From Thermodesulfobium sp. 4217-1 (GTDB taxonomy: Bacteria; Thermodesulfobiota; Thermodesulfobiia; Thermodesulfobiales; Thermodesulfobiaceae): a stretch of 64,000 nt of DNA. The position numbers were made by a program, and so were the translations under genes. Location of the stretch: the NCBI RefSeq assembly GCF_039822205.1, contig NZ_JBAGBW010000010.1:7742-71741 (forward strand), read 5' to 3'. Positions 28,961-36,658 of this stretch are shown here, one piece after another; the first letter of the stretch is position 1; each line of letters opens with the position of its first letter. Below the pieces are notes generated by a model. The model ran no database searches and was not told where the DNA came from. It was given only the letters and a program-made list of their open reading frames with translations.

Positions 28961-29206
28961 TTACCCTACAGAGTTTACATATTTTGAAAAAAGTTTTCCT
29001 ACTGTTTCTGATGGCTTGGCTCCCTTTGCAATATAACTATTGTATTTTTCTACATCAATTTTTACTATTGCCTTTTCTGGTAATGGATTGTAAAAGCCTA
29101 ACACCTCCTGAGTCTTACCATTTAATGGATCCTTTGCCTCAGCAACCACTATTCGATATGATGGTTGGTTCTTTGCACCTACACGTTGAAGACGAATTCT
29201 AACCAC
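28961..29206 (-). CDS. rpsP: Ribosomal protein S16
   Basis: 81 residues, normal for S16: VRIRLQRVGAKNQPSYRIVVAEA, then the helix VLGFYNPLPEK and GAKPSETVGKLFS. It begins the conserved rpsP-khpA-(rimM)-trmD-rplS cluster and lies 26 bases after ffh. Confidence 0.97.
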   Translation of the reverse strand: MVRIRLQRVGAKNQPSYRIVVAEAKDPLNGKTQEVLGFYNPLPEKAIVKIDVEKYNSYIAKGAKPSETVGKLFSKYVNSVG

Positions 29207-29232
29207 TAATAATCCTCCTAAAATTATATATT

Positions 29233-30546
29233 TTAAATTCTTCCTACTGGAAAGTTTGGTAATTTCATTCCCTTTTTCAAATTCTTTGATTTAAACATCT
29301 TTTTAAACATTTCATATTGTTTCAAAAGCTGATTTACCTCTTGAATTGTCGTACCGGACCCTTTTGAGATCCTCCTTTTTCTACTAGCATCTATTATTTC
29401 AGGCTTCTTTCTTTCTTTTGCAGTCATAGAGAGCATCACCGCTTCGATCCTTTTCATCTGTTTTTCATCTGGTACCATATCTTTCATCTGTTTAATATTT
29501 GAAAAACCAGGAATCATTGATAAAAGATCTTCCAAAGGACCCATTTTTCTAACTTGACGTAAACTATCTAAAAATGTATCGAAGTTCCACTTTTCGATTT
29601 CCTGAGGCGGTTTTTTGTTTACATCAATTTTAATGTCTGACACTTTTTCCATAAGACCTTCGATGTCGCCCATACCAATAATTCGATTTACTACCCTGGT
29701 AGGATCAAATTTCTCTAAGTTCTGGATTTTCTCACCTATGCCCAAGAAAACCAAGGGCACGCCAGTAACTTCTCTTAGAGAAAATGCGGCTCCACCTCTT
29801 GCATCACCATCAAACTTTGTCAGAATAGCACCCGTCAAAGGTATGGTCTCAAAAAAAGATTTTGCAACCTTTGTAGCTTCTTGACCCATCATTGAGTCTA
29901 TTACTAAGATATTGTTCTTTGGCTGAAATCTATCGTTTAATAATTTTAGCTCATTGAGAAGCTCCTCATCAACATGGGTACGACCAGCGGTATCTATTAT
30001 TACCAAGTCGTTTCCGTTGGTCTTTGCAAGTTTCAATGCACCCTCAAAAGCCAAAAAAGGATCTTTGTCAGTAAAAAATGGCACCTTAATAGACTGTGCA
30101 AGTTTTTCTAATTGTAGCTGCGCAGCAGGTCTTCTAACGTCAGCCCCTACAAGTATCGGCCTTTTGTTCTCTTTTGTAGCAAAGTAATTCGCAATCTTGG
30201 CAGAAGTGGTAGTTTTACCGCTTCCCTGGATGCCCACCATCATTATGACGGAAGGCTTATCAGAAAAGTCAATATTGCCAGGTTTTCCAAGTAAATTGAC
30301 CAGTTCTTCTCTAACCACGTTTGAAACCAATGTGCCAGGTGAGGTTTCAGTAGTAAATTCTAAACCGTTTAAACGGGTCTTTATCTCTTCAACAATTTTT
30401 TTTGCGGCAGATAAGGCAATGTCAGATTCAAGGAATACAAGTCTTATATCACGGCATATTTCGTTAATTTCTTTATCAGTTAGTTTGCCATAACCTCTAA
30501 ATTTTCTAAAAAGCCCTTGAATCTTCTCACTGAAGTCAGAAAGCAT
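29233..30546 (-). CDS. ffh: Signal recognition particle protein Ffh
   Basis: 437 residues. The N-domain, then the GTPase with GIQGSGKTTTSAKIA (G1), VDGADVRRPAAQLQLE-type DVRRPAA, IIDTAGRTHVDEEL (G3) and TKFDGDARGGAA (G4), and a Met-rich M domain with GSGTTIQEVNQLLKQYEMF that binds 4.5S RNA. It begins one base after ftsY ends, so both SRP partners are coexpressed. Confidence 0.97.
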   Translation of the reverse strand: MLSDFSEKIQGLFRKFRGYGKLTDKEINEICRDIRLVFLESDIALSAAKKIVEEIKTRLNGLEFTTETSPGTLVSNVVREELVNLLGKPGNIDFSDKPSVIMMVGIQGSGKTTTSAKIANYFATKENKRPILVGADVRRPAAQLQLEKLAQSIKVPFFTDKDPFLAFEGALKLAKTNGNDLVIIDTAGRTHVDEELLNELKLLNDRFQPKNNILVIDSMMGQEATKVAKSFFETIPLTGAILTKFDGDARGGAAFSLREVTGVPLVFLGIGEKIQNLEKFDPTRVVNRIIGMGDIEGLMEKVSDIKIDVNKKPPQEIEKWNFDTFLDSLRQVRKMGPLEDLLSMIPGFSNIKQMKDMVPDEKQMKRIEAVMLSMTAKERKKPEIIDASRKRRISKGSGTTIQEVNQLLKQYEMFKKMFKSKNLKKGMKLPNFPVGRI

Positions 30547-30547
30547 T

Positions 30548-31423
30548 TTACGGGATCAACCCTTCAGCATATTGAGTCTTATCAAAAGGCACTAAGTCTT
30601 CAATGCCCTCTCCTACGCCTATAAATTTAACAGGAATATTAAATTTTTTTGAAATATTCAATACATAACCACCTTTTGCAGAACTATCTAATTTTGTAAG
30701 TATAATACCAGTTACCTTCAAAGACTGTCCGAATACCTCAGCCTGTTTTACAGCATTATATCCTGTAGAAGCATCCAAAACCAAAAGAACTTCGGAGGGC
30801 TCACCTTCAATCTCTTTTCCTATTACCCTTTCAATCTTTTTAAGCTCTTCCATTAAATTATCTTTAGTATGAAGTCTGCCAGCAGTATCTATAATAATAG
30901 GGCTCTTCTTCCTACCCTTACTAGCCTTTAGACCATCAAATACTACTGCTGCGGGGTCTGAGTTTTCTTTTTGGGAAATTACATCTAAGTTCAATCTCTC
31001 GCCCCAAATTTTCAACTGGTCAATTGCGGCAGCCCTGAAAGTATCGGCAGCCACAAGTATAGGACTTGCATTAAATTCTTCAATAGAGTATTTTGCAAGT
31101 TTAGCACAAGTAGTAGTTTTCCCACTACCATTTACACCTATTAGAAGCCATACGCATGGACGCTCTTCTGTAAAAAAGAGCTGTGGCTTCCCCTCAGGCA
31201 GAAAATCTTCTATAGCATCTTTCAAAGCAATCTCAATAGGAGCAGCATTGAGCCATCTTTTCTTAGCATCTTTAACAATCTCAGTTGCCACATCAGAGCC
31301 AACATCTACGAGTAGGAATTTTTCCAATATTTCATCCCAATCAATGTTTTCCATGCCAACAACAGAGCTAAAAACCCTTCTTGTTCTAGTAAGTGCTTCT
31401 TTAACCTTGTCAAATAGGAACAA
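30548..31423 (-). CDS. ftsY: Signal recognition particle receptor FtsY
   Basis: 291 residues; the NG core only, without a long acidic A domain. GTPase motifs are GVNGSGKTTTCAKLA, DTFRAAAIDQLKIWGE, IIDTAGRLHTKDNLMEELKK and TKLDSSAKGG. It docks Ffh-ribosome complexes at the membrane. It is the first gene of the minus-strand run that continues at least to dprA; the 266-base gap upstream should hold its promoter. Confidence 0.96.
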   Translation of the reverse strand: MFLFDKVKEALTRTRRVFSSVVGMENIDWDEILEKFLLVDVGSDVATEIVKDAKKRWLNAAPIEIALKDAIEDFLPEGKPQLFFTEERPCVWLLIGVNGSGKTTTCAKLAKYSIEEFNASPILVAADTFRAAAIDQLKIWGERLNLDVISQKENSDPAAVVFDGLKASKGRKKSPIIIDTAGRLHTKDNLMEELKKIERVIGKEIEGEPSEVLLVLDASTGYNAVKQAEVFGQSLKVTGIILTKLDSSAKGGYVLNISKKFNIPVKFIGVGEGIEDLVPFDKTQYAEGLIP

Positions 31424-31689
31424 CTATTAACTTTCCTCCTTTTGAATAAAAAAGATTAAGAAATTTTTGACTCATAGTGGCTAATTTTAACATAAAAATT
31501 AGTATTTTGTTTGAAATTTATTTTAAAATATTTAATCATGATTTAACTATATTAATAATAGAAAATATGAACGAATTGTTCAAGTGTCTTTATTTTCTCT
31601 AAACCATTTTTTAACCAATAACTATAGGCAAGTAATAAAAAATACAAATTACAAAACTTCTCATAACAAATTTCTCTCTAAAACAGAAA
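31424..31689 (-). other. Intergenic region upstream of ftsY
   Basis: A 266-base AT-rich gap between the ferredoxin pair and ftsY, both on the minus strand. It holds an inverted repeat TGAAC-N5-GTTCA at 31568-31582 and an AT-rich hairpin (CTAATTTT, 6-base loop, AAAATTAG) at 31481-31502. No confident -35/-10 pair, open reading frame or structured RNA is seen. It likely carries the start of the ftsY transcript and the end of the ferredoxin transcript. Confidence 0.4.
31568..31582. promoter_or_regulatory. Candidate operator palindrome TGAAC-N5-GTTCA
   Basis: A perfect 5-base inverted repeat with a 5-base spacer in the middle of the intergenic region before ftsY. It resembles the Gram-positive LexA/DinR box GAAC-N4-GTTC but has one more spacer base, so that assignment is not supported. 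Could be chance in AT-rich DNA. Confidence 0.25.
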
Positions 31690-31902
31690 CTAAGATTCGT
31701 TTATCTTTTCTTTGACTGCTCCATTGGGGCACACAATTGCACAAACTCCACAACCTTGACATTTATCTGGATCTATAACCGAAAATTCTACATCCTTTTC
31801 GCTTATAAAAATAGCGCCTGTTGGGCAGATAAGAACACATGCACCACATGCCTCACATAACTCTGGATCTATTGCAAAAACTACAGCTATCCCTTTAGCC
31901 AA
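31690..31902 (-). CDS. 2[4Fe-4S] ferredoxin-like protein
   Basis: 70 residues with two complete C-x2-C-x2-C-x3-C-P motifs: ELCEACGACVLICPTGA and DKCQGCGVCAIVCPNGA. It is a low-potential electron carrier of the clostridial type or a subunit of a larger complex. It lies 17 bases after a second ferredoxin gene on the same strand. No obvious redox partner is near. Confidence 0.93.
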   Translation of the reverse strand: MAKGIAVVFAIDPELCEACGACVLICPTGAIFISEKDVEFSVIDPDKCQGCGVCAIVCPNGAVKEKINES

Positions 31903-31919
31903 ATTTTCCTCCTTTAGCT

Positions 31920-32102
31920 TTAATCCTTAAATTCTATGGCACCCATTGGACAGATCAACTCACAAACTTTGCATTTGACACATTTATCGTGATCAAAAAA
32001 AACCTTAAAATTTAATAATTTAATAGCATTAACAGGGCACAACAAAACACAGGCTTCACAACCAACACAAATATATGCTTTAAAATCAAACTTAATACTC
32101 AA
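31920..32102 (-). CDS. Short 2[4Fe-4S] ferredoxin-like protein
   Basis: 60 residues with two Cys motifs: YICVGCEACVLLCPVNA and DKCVKCKVCELICPMGA. Eight cysteines are spaced for two cubane clusters. It faces the smc gene across a 70-base divergent region and is probably cotranscribed with the following ferredoxin gene. Confidence 0.92.
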   Translation of the reverse strand: MSIKFDFKAYICVGCEACVLLCPVNAIKLLNFKVFFDHDKCVKCKVCELICPMGAIEFKD

Positions 32103-32161
32103 ATATATACCTCATTTATATGTTATCATTATATTTCATTATATCAAAACATATAATTTTC

Positions 32162-32166
32162 GGAGG
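32162..32166 (+). promoter_or_regulatory. Ribosome-binding site that fixes the smc start
   Basis: A perfect GGAGG six bases before ATT 32173. It defines the non-standard start of smc, since the frame has no ATG, GTG or TTG until codon 62. Confidence 0.8.
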
Positions 32167-32172
32167 AAAAAG

Positions 32173-35100
32173 ATTTATCTTCAGAATTTAAAAATATTTG
32201 GTTTCAAAAGCTTTTACAGAGAGTTTATATTTGAATTTGACAAAAACCTAAATATTATAGTTGGACCAAATGGTTCTGGAAAAAGCAATATAGGTGAGAG
32301 CATAAAATGGGCTCTTGGTGGAAAGATTTCTTCTATCAGAGCGGATTCTTCTTTAGAATTGTTGTTTTCTGGATTCAAAAATATTAAACCAGTAAACTAT
32401 TGTGAAGTTGAGATTGGCTTCATTAATGAGTTCGAAACGACAAATTCTGAAACTATCGTTAAAAGGTCTATGTCCAGGGGAGGAAATAATACATACTTCA
32501 TAAATGGAAAAGAAGTCCAAAGAAAGAACATGATAAACGCCCTAAGACCATTTGGACTAGGTGCAACTTTGTTTCTAATTATAGATCAAGGAACAGTAGA
32601 TAAAATTTTGGATTTAGATCCAAACCAGCTTTGTCAAATATTCTTAGAGTCTTTAGGCTATGGTAACTATAAAGCAGAAAAAGTCGATCTTGAATCAAAG
32701 ATTTTAGAAAAAGAAGAACAAATAGAAAGATTTCAAACAGAATTAAGAAAAAATAGATCCAGATTGGAAGTCCTATACAACGATTTAAAAATATATGACA
32801 TATACTCCGAAATTTCTAATAAGATCGATATCATTTCTAAAGAGATAGTAATAAGACAGTTTAATAATTTAACTAAGGAAAGATTAATTATAGAAAAAGA
32901 GCAATTCGATATTGAAAAAGAGCTAAAACAGATCGCGGAGCACAAAAAAGCTCGTGAAAGTAAATATATTGAAATTAAAGATAAGATTAATGCTCTTGAA
33001 GGAGAGCTAACTACAAAAAATATTATTTTAGAAAAAGTAAACAGTGAGATTCATGAGCATGAAATATCCCTTGAAAGGTTAGAAGGCCAATTTACACTTT
33101 ATGAATCAAAATTAAACACAAATAAAAGTGCATTAAATTCCAAAAAGGATGAGATTGAGCTTACAAACTTAGAAAATCAGAATAATATAAAAAAATTAGA
33201 TAATTTAAAGAGTTCACTACCAGATTCTCTTATAGAAAGGGATCCAAAAGAGCTTTTAAGTTTGCTCAACTATTATGAAAAAAATATTGTTGAAAATGAA
33301 AAAAATAATCTTTTATTAAAAGAGCTGGAGTCAAAGGAAAAGTCTTTAAATTATTTTAACTCAGAGCTTAATTTAAATAAAAACTCTTTAGCTGATATTT
33401 CATTTAAATTAAACGAGAGTCAAAAAGAGCTTAAAAATATGGAAGAAAAATTCAATAATAATATTTTGAAAATCCAAAATATAAGTAAAACATTTGAAAA
33501 AGATCAAATATTAAATGAGAAGAGAAAAAATGAGAACAAAGAACTTCTTGGCTACTTAACCACAAAAGTAGATGGAATTTTAGGTTATATAGAAGATCTA
33601 TATGATACCGATGAAAGATATAAGACAGCGGTAAGCGTGTCGCTCGGAAGTTATCAAAGATCCTTAGTTTTACAAAACAAAAAAGATCTCAGTAGCCTAA
33701 AGCACTTCTTAAAAAAGATTAACAAGATGATTAATGTTTTCGTATTAGATCTGCTGCCGACTTTCAAGCACCAAGTTCTTACAGAAGATATTTTACAGAA
33801 AAACCGCTCTCAATACTTGATAAGTCTTATTACTTTCGACAAAAAACTATCAATTCTTTTTAACAACCTTCTTGGCAATACCCTTTTGTTGAATTCGTTT
33901 GATGATGCGATTAAGTTAAGAGAGAATGAATCATTGTGGAAATACAGACTGGTAACCCTTGAAGGTGAAATCTTCTCATCAAATGGACAGATACAAATCG
34001 GCGACAAAACAGCAAAGAATTCAATTAGCACAAGCGAATACAATGATTTAAAGGCTATCACAGAAGGATTACATAATAGGATTCAAGAGCAAAAAGAGAT
34101 TACCCATAGCCTGATCCTTGAACAAAATTCACTTAATGCCCAGATTAAAATTATTTTACGTGAGAGAGAAAGAATTGAAAATGAACTTGTATCTATAAAA
34201 TCTAAATTATCAAAAACAAAGAATTTTTCCGATGATGCATTCTACCAATCTGGGGAAGTTTCTGATAATTTAAGAGAAAATGTCCAACTTATTTTTGAAA
34301 TAAACACCATAAATGAGAGCATTTTGAACTACCAGAACAGAATTCTTAAATTAAATAAAGATCTGGAAGTCCTGGAATCTGAAGTAATAGAAATTAATGA
34401 TAAAATAGATAAAATCAAAATAGAGCTAACGGTAATAAAGGATAATATACGATCATCTTTAAATAGAAAAAGCATCCTTGAAACAGAAATAAAAAAATTA
34501 AAAGATAATCTGCAAAGATACAAAGAAGTAAGCATTTTATTGGACTCAAATAAGTCGACCGAAAAAGAATCGGAAGTTTTAAAGTTATCTTATGAAATAA
34601 AAAATAAAAAGGATTTATTAGAAAGAAATTTATCCGAATTAATAAGCAATAATGATTTTCTAAATAGTTTTGTTGATAAAAAATTAGAAATAGAAGGAAA
34701 CAAGACTTATAGAAATCATGCAATTCAAGAGCTTCAGAGTAACTTTAACAATCTTTTGAAACAAAAAAACGACTTGGGACCGATTAATTTTAAGGCTAAA
34801 GAAAGCTATAATCAGTTAAAGGATGAAATTATCGAGCAAGAGTCAAAGATAAAAAGCATACAAGACATCCTAAAGGAATCAAATTTAGCACTCAAATCGT
34901 TAGACTATCACGTAAATTGTGAAGTTATAAACTCTGTACAGAAAATAAACGAAAAGTTGGGCACATATTTCAATGAAATTTTTAATGGGAGCGCTTCACT
35001 AATACCGACTAAAAGCCCCATTACGAATGGAATAACTTTAGAAGTGAAGCTGCCAGGAAGAAGATTTCTAAACTTAGGCATGCTTTCTGGCGGAGAGCGA

Positions 35101-35355
35101 GCTATGATATCGATTTTACTTTATGTGGCACTGATGGAGAACAACCAGACACCATTTTGTTATTTTGATGAAGTAGATGCTTCATTAGATGAAGCAAACC
35201 TTGTAAGATTTATAAATTTGCTCCATATTTTGAAAAAGAGTAAACAACTGATCGTAGTTACACATCAGCGTCTTACAATGGAAGCGGCAGACAATTTGAT
35301 TGGCATTTCCAAAAACCAGGAGGGAGAAATAAACTGTATAACGACAAAGAGATAG
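32173..35355 (+). CDS. smc: Chromosome segregation protein SMC, probable ATT start
   Basis: 1060 residues. Reading from ATT 32173 gives YLQNLKIFGFKSF, exactly where SMC proteins begin, then Walker A GPNGSGKS at residues 31-38. A long coiled coil follows, a hinge near the middle (LGYLTTKVDGILGYIEDLY), a second coiled coil, the signature MLSGGERAMISILLYVAL and Walker B FCYFDEVDASLDEAN. The chain is shorter than the ~1180 usual for SMC. In frame, no ATG, GTG or TTG occurs before 32356, and starting there would remove the Walker A. The SD at 32162-32166 supports ATT. A sequence error is the alternative explanation. Confidence 0.9.
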   Translation: MYLQNLKIFGFKSFYREFIFEFDKNLNIIVGPNGSGKSNIGESIKWALGGKISSIRADSSLELLFSGFKNIKPVNYCEVEIGFINEFETTNSETIVKRSMSRGGNNTYFINGKEVQRKNMINALRPFGLGATLFLIIDQGTVDKILDLDPNQLCQIFLESLGYGNYKAEKVDLESKILEKEEQIERFQTELRKNRSRLEVLYNDLKIYDIYSEISNKIDIISKEIVIRQFNNLTKERLIIEKEQFDIEKELKQIAEHKKARESKYIEIKDKINALEGELTTKNIILEKVNSEIHEHEISLERLEGQFTLYESKLNTNKSALNSKKDEIELTNLENQNNIKKLDNLKSSLPDSLIERDPKELLSLLNYYEKNIVENEKNNLLLKELESKEKSLNYFNSELNLNKNSLADISFKLNESQKELKNMEEKFNNNILKIQNISKTFEKDQILNEKRKNENKELLGYLTTKVDGILGYIEDLYDTDERYKTAVSVSLGSYQRSLVLQNKKDLSSLKHFLKKINKMINVFVLDLLPTFKHQVLTEDILQKNRSQYLISLITFDKKLSILFNNLLGNTLLLNSFDDAIKLRENESLWKYRLVTLEGEIFSSNGQIQIGDKTAKNSISTSEYNDLKAITEGLHNRIQEQKEITHSLILEQNSLNAQIKIILRERERIENELVSIKSKLSKTKNFSDDAFYQSGEVSDNLRENVQLIFEINTINESILNYQNRILKLNKDLEVLESEVIEINDKIDKIKIELTVIKDNIRSSLNRKSILETEIKKLKDNLQRYKEVSILLDSNKSTEKESEVLKLSYEIKNKKDLLERNLSELISNNDFLNSFVDKKLEIEGNKTYRNHAIQELQSNFNNLLKQKNDLGPINFKAKESYNQLKDEIIEQESKIKSIQDILKESNLALKSLDYHVNCEVINSVQKINEKLGTYFNEIFNGSASLIPTKSPITNGITLEVKLPGRRFLNLGMLSGGERAMISILLYVALMENNQTPFCYFDEVDASLDEANLVRFINLLHILKKSKQLIVVTHQRLTMEAADNLIGISKNQEGEINCITTKR
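35318..35326 (+). promoter_or_regulatory. Ribosome-binding site for the polyprenyl synthase gene
   Basis: AGGAGGGAG inside the 3' end of smc. Its distal GGAG lies seven bases before CTG 35334, the best available start of the next gene. Confidence 0.6.
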
Positions 35356-36191
35356 AAAAAATTTATCAAAAACAAATTAGTTATGTAGAAAAAATTTTAA
35401 ACACTTTTGTTTACAATTTAGATAACATATCGGAGCAAGCAAAAGAATTCATAGTATACAGCATTGCAAGTGGCGGAAAGAGAATAAGACCTATTTTTCT
35501 AATTAATGTTCTGTCAAATTACAATTATGAAACCATAGCTGGTCTTAGTGAGGCTGTTTTATCATTGGAGTTAATGCACTGCGCCTCTCTGATACACGAT
35601 GATCTGCCTGCCATTGACAATGATGATTTTAGACGTGGCAAGTTAACTTTACATAAAAAATATGGCGAGGGTGAAGCAATCTTGACTGGAGATGCGTTAC
35701 AAATAATGTCATTTGATATATTATCTAATATATCAAATAAGGAAATTGCTATAGAGTTGGTTAAGGTATTATCGTCGAAATCTGGTATCAGAGGTATGAT
35801 TGGCGGACAAATTTTAGATATATCAAAAATTGAAAATTTTGAACAAATGTACAATATAATGATCCTTAAAACAGCAGCCTTATTTGAAGCGAGCCTTATG
35901 ATGGGAGGCATCATTGGAAAACTTTCAGATAATCAGATAAAAAGTTTAGAAAATTTTGGAAGAGATGTAGGCTTGCTTTTCCAGATATTGGACGACGAAA
36001 AAGACTTAGAAAGCGATCAGGGCGCAAACATATTTAAATATGCCACCAGGAATGATATAGAAAATTTAAAAATAAAGCTTATTGAATCTATAATATTATG
36101 TATGAATAAAAATTTTGATGATAGGTTCTTTGATAGATTCAAATGGTTGTTTGTAAATAAATTAGGTTTTAGTGGAGATATATTTGGATGA
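35334..36191 (+). CDS. ispA: Polyprenyl (geranyl/farnesyl) diphosphate synthase, probable CTG start
   Basis: About 285 residues. Motifs: GGKRIRP at 47-53 (pyrophosphate binding), the first Asp-rich motif HDDLPAIDNDD near 88-98, and the second, QILDDEKDLESD. The first standard start in frame is TTG 35565, which would lose GGKRIRP; between the smc stop region and it there is no ATG/GTG/TTG. CTG 35334 behind AGGAGGGAG is the best start and overlaps smc by 22 bases. It condenses IPP with allylic diphosphates for quinones or undecaprenyl; dxs follows closely. Confidence 0.9.
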   Translation: MYNDKEIEKIYQKQISYVEKILNTFVYNLDNISEQAKEFIVYSIASGGKRIRPIFLINVLSNYNYETIAGLSEAVLSLELMHCASLIHDDLPAIDNDDFRRGKLTLHKKYGEGEAILTGDALQIMSFDILSNISNKEIAIELVKVLSSKSGIRGMIGGQILDISKIENFEQMYNIMILKTAALFEASLMMGGIIGKLSDNQIKSLENFGRDVGLLFQILDDEKDLESDQGANIFKYATRNDIENLKIKLIESIILCMNKNFDDRFFDRFKWLFVNKLGFSGDIFG

Positions 36192-36624
36192 ATTTTTATC
36201 AAACAAATTAATATGGATACCATTTACAGCTAGCCTTTTAGCTCAAGTTCTTAAGATGTTCTATTATTGGAAGAAGAACCACAAAGTAAATCTTAGACAT
36301 CTTACAGAGGCTGGAGGGATGCCATCCTCTCACAGCGCACTTGTAAGCTCTCTGGCTACAGTTATAGGCATAAAAGAAGGCTTAGATAGCTCATTATTTG
36401 CAATAAGTATTATTTTTGCTTTCATAGTAATGTATGATGCTGCAGGAGTAAGGCAGGCAGCAGGAAAACAGGCAAAGGTCTTAAACAAAATAATAAACGA
36501 GCTCAGTCATAAATATTATTTTAGAGAAGAACATCTTAGAGAACTTATAGGTCATACCCCAGTTGAAGTTATCGCTGGTTGTTTCTTGGGAATACTTGTT
36601 AGTCTGATATTAATGAAATATTGA
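36184..36624 (+). CDS. DUF212 (divergent PAP2) membrane protein
   Basis: 146 residues from TTG 36184, which has GGAG six bases upstream; GTG 36172 is an alternative. It carries RHLTEAGGMPSSHSALVSSLA, the PAP2-like active-site pattern, and YDAAGVRQAAGKQA, plus about four hydrophobic segments. The family is thought to act as a membrane phosphatase, but function is unproven. Its place between a prenyl synthase and dxs suggests work on prenyl phosphates. Confidence 0.85.
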   Translation: MDEFLSNKLIWIPFTASLLAQVLKMFYYWKKNHKVNLRHLTEAGGMPSSHSALVSSLATVIGIKEGLDSSLFAISIIFAFIVMYDAAGVRQAAGKQAKVLNKIINELSHKYYFREEHLRELIGHTPVEVIAGCFLGILVSLILMKY

Positions 36625-36658
36625 TTAAGTTTTACGCAAGGTTCGAAAGGAGTTTACT

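Noticed and set aside
32152-32157. TATAAT just upstream of smc as a promoter -10
   Set aside because: It would start transcription inside the ribosome-binding site and has no -35; more likely chance in AT-rich DNA.
32173-32358. Frameshift or degenerate smc as the reason for the missing start
   Set aside because: The frame is open and conserved from residue 2 onward; only the start codon is unusual.
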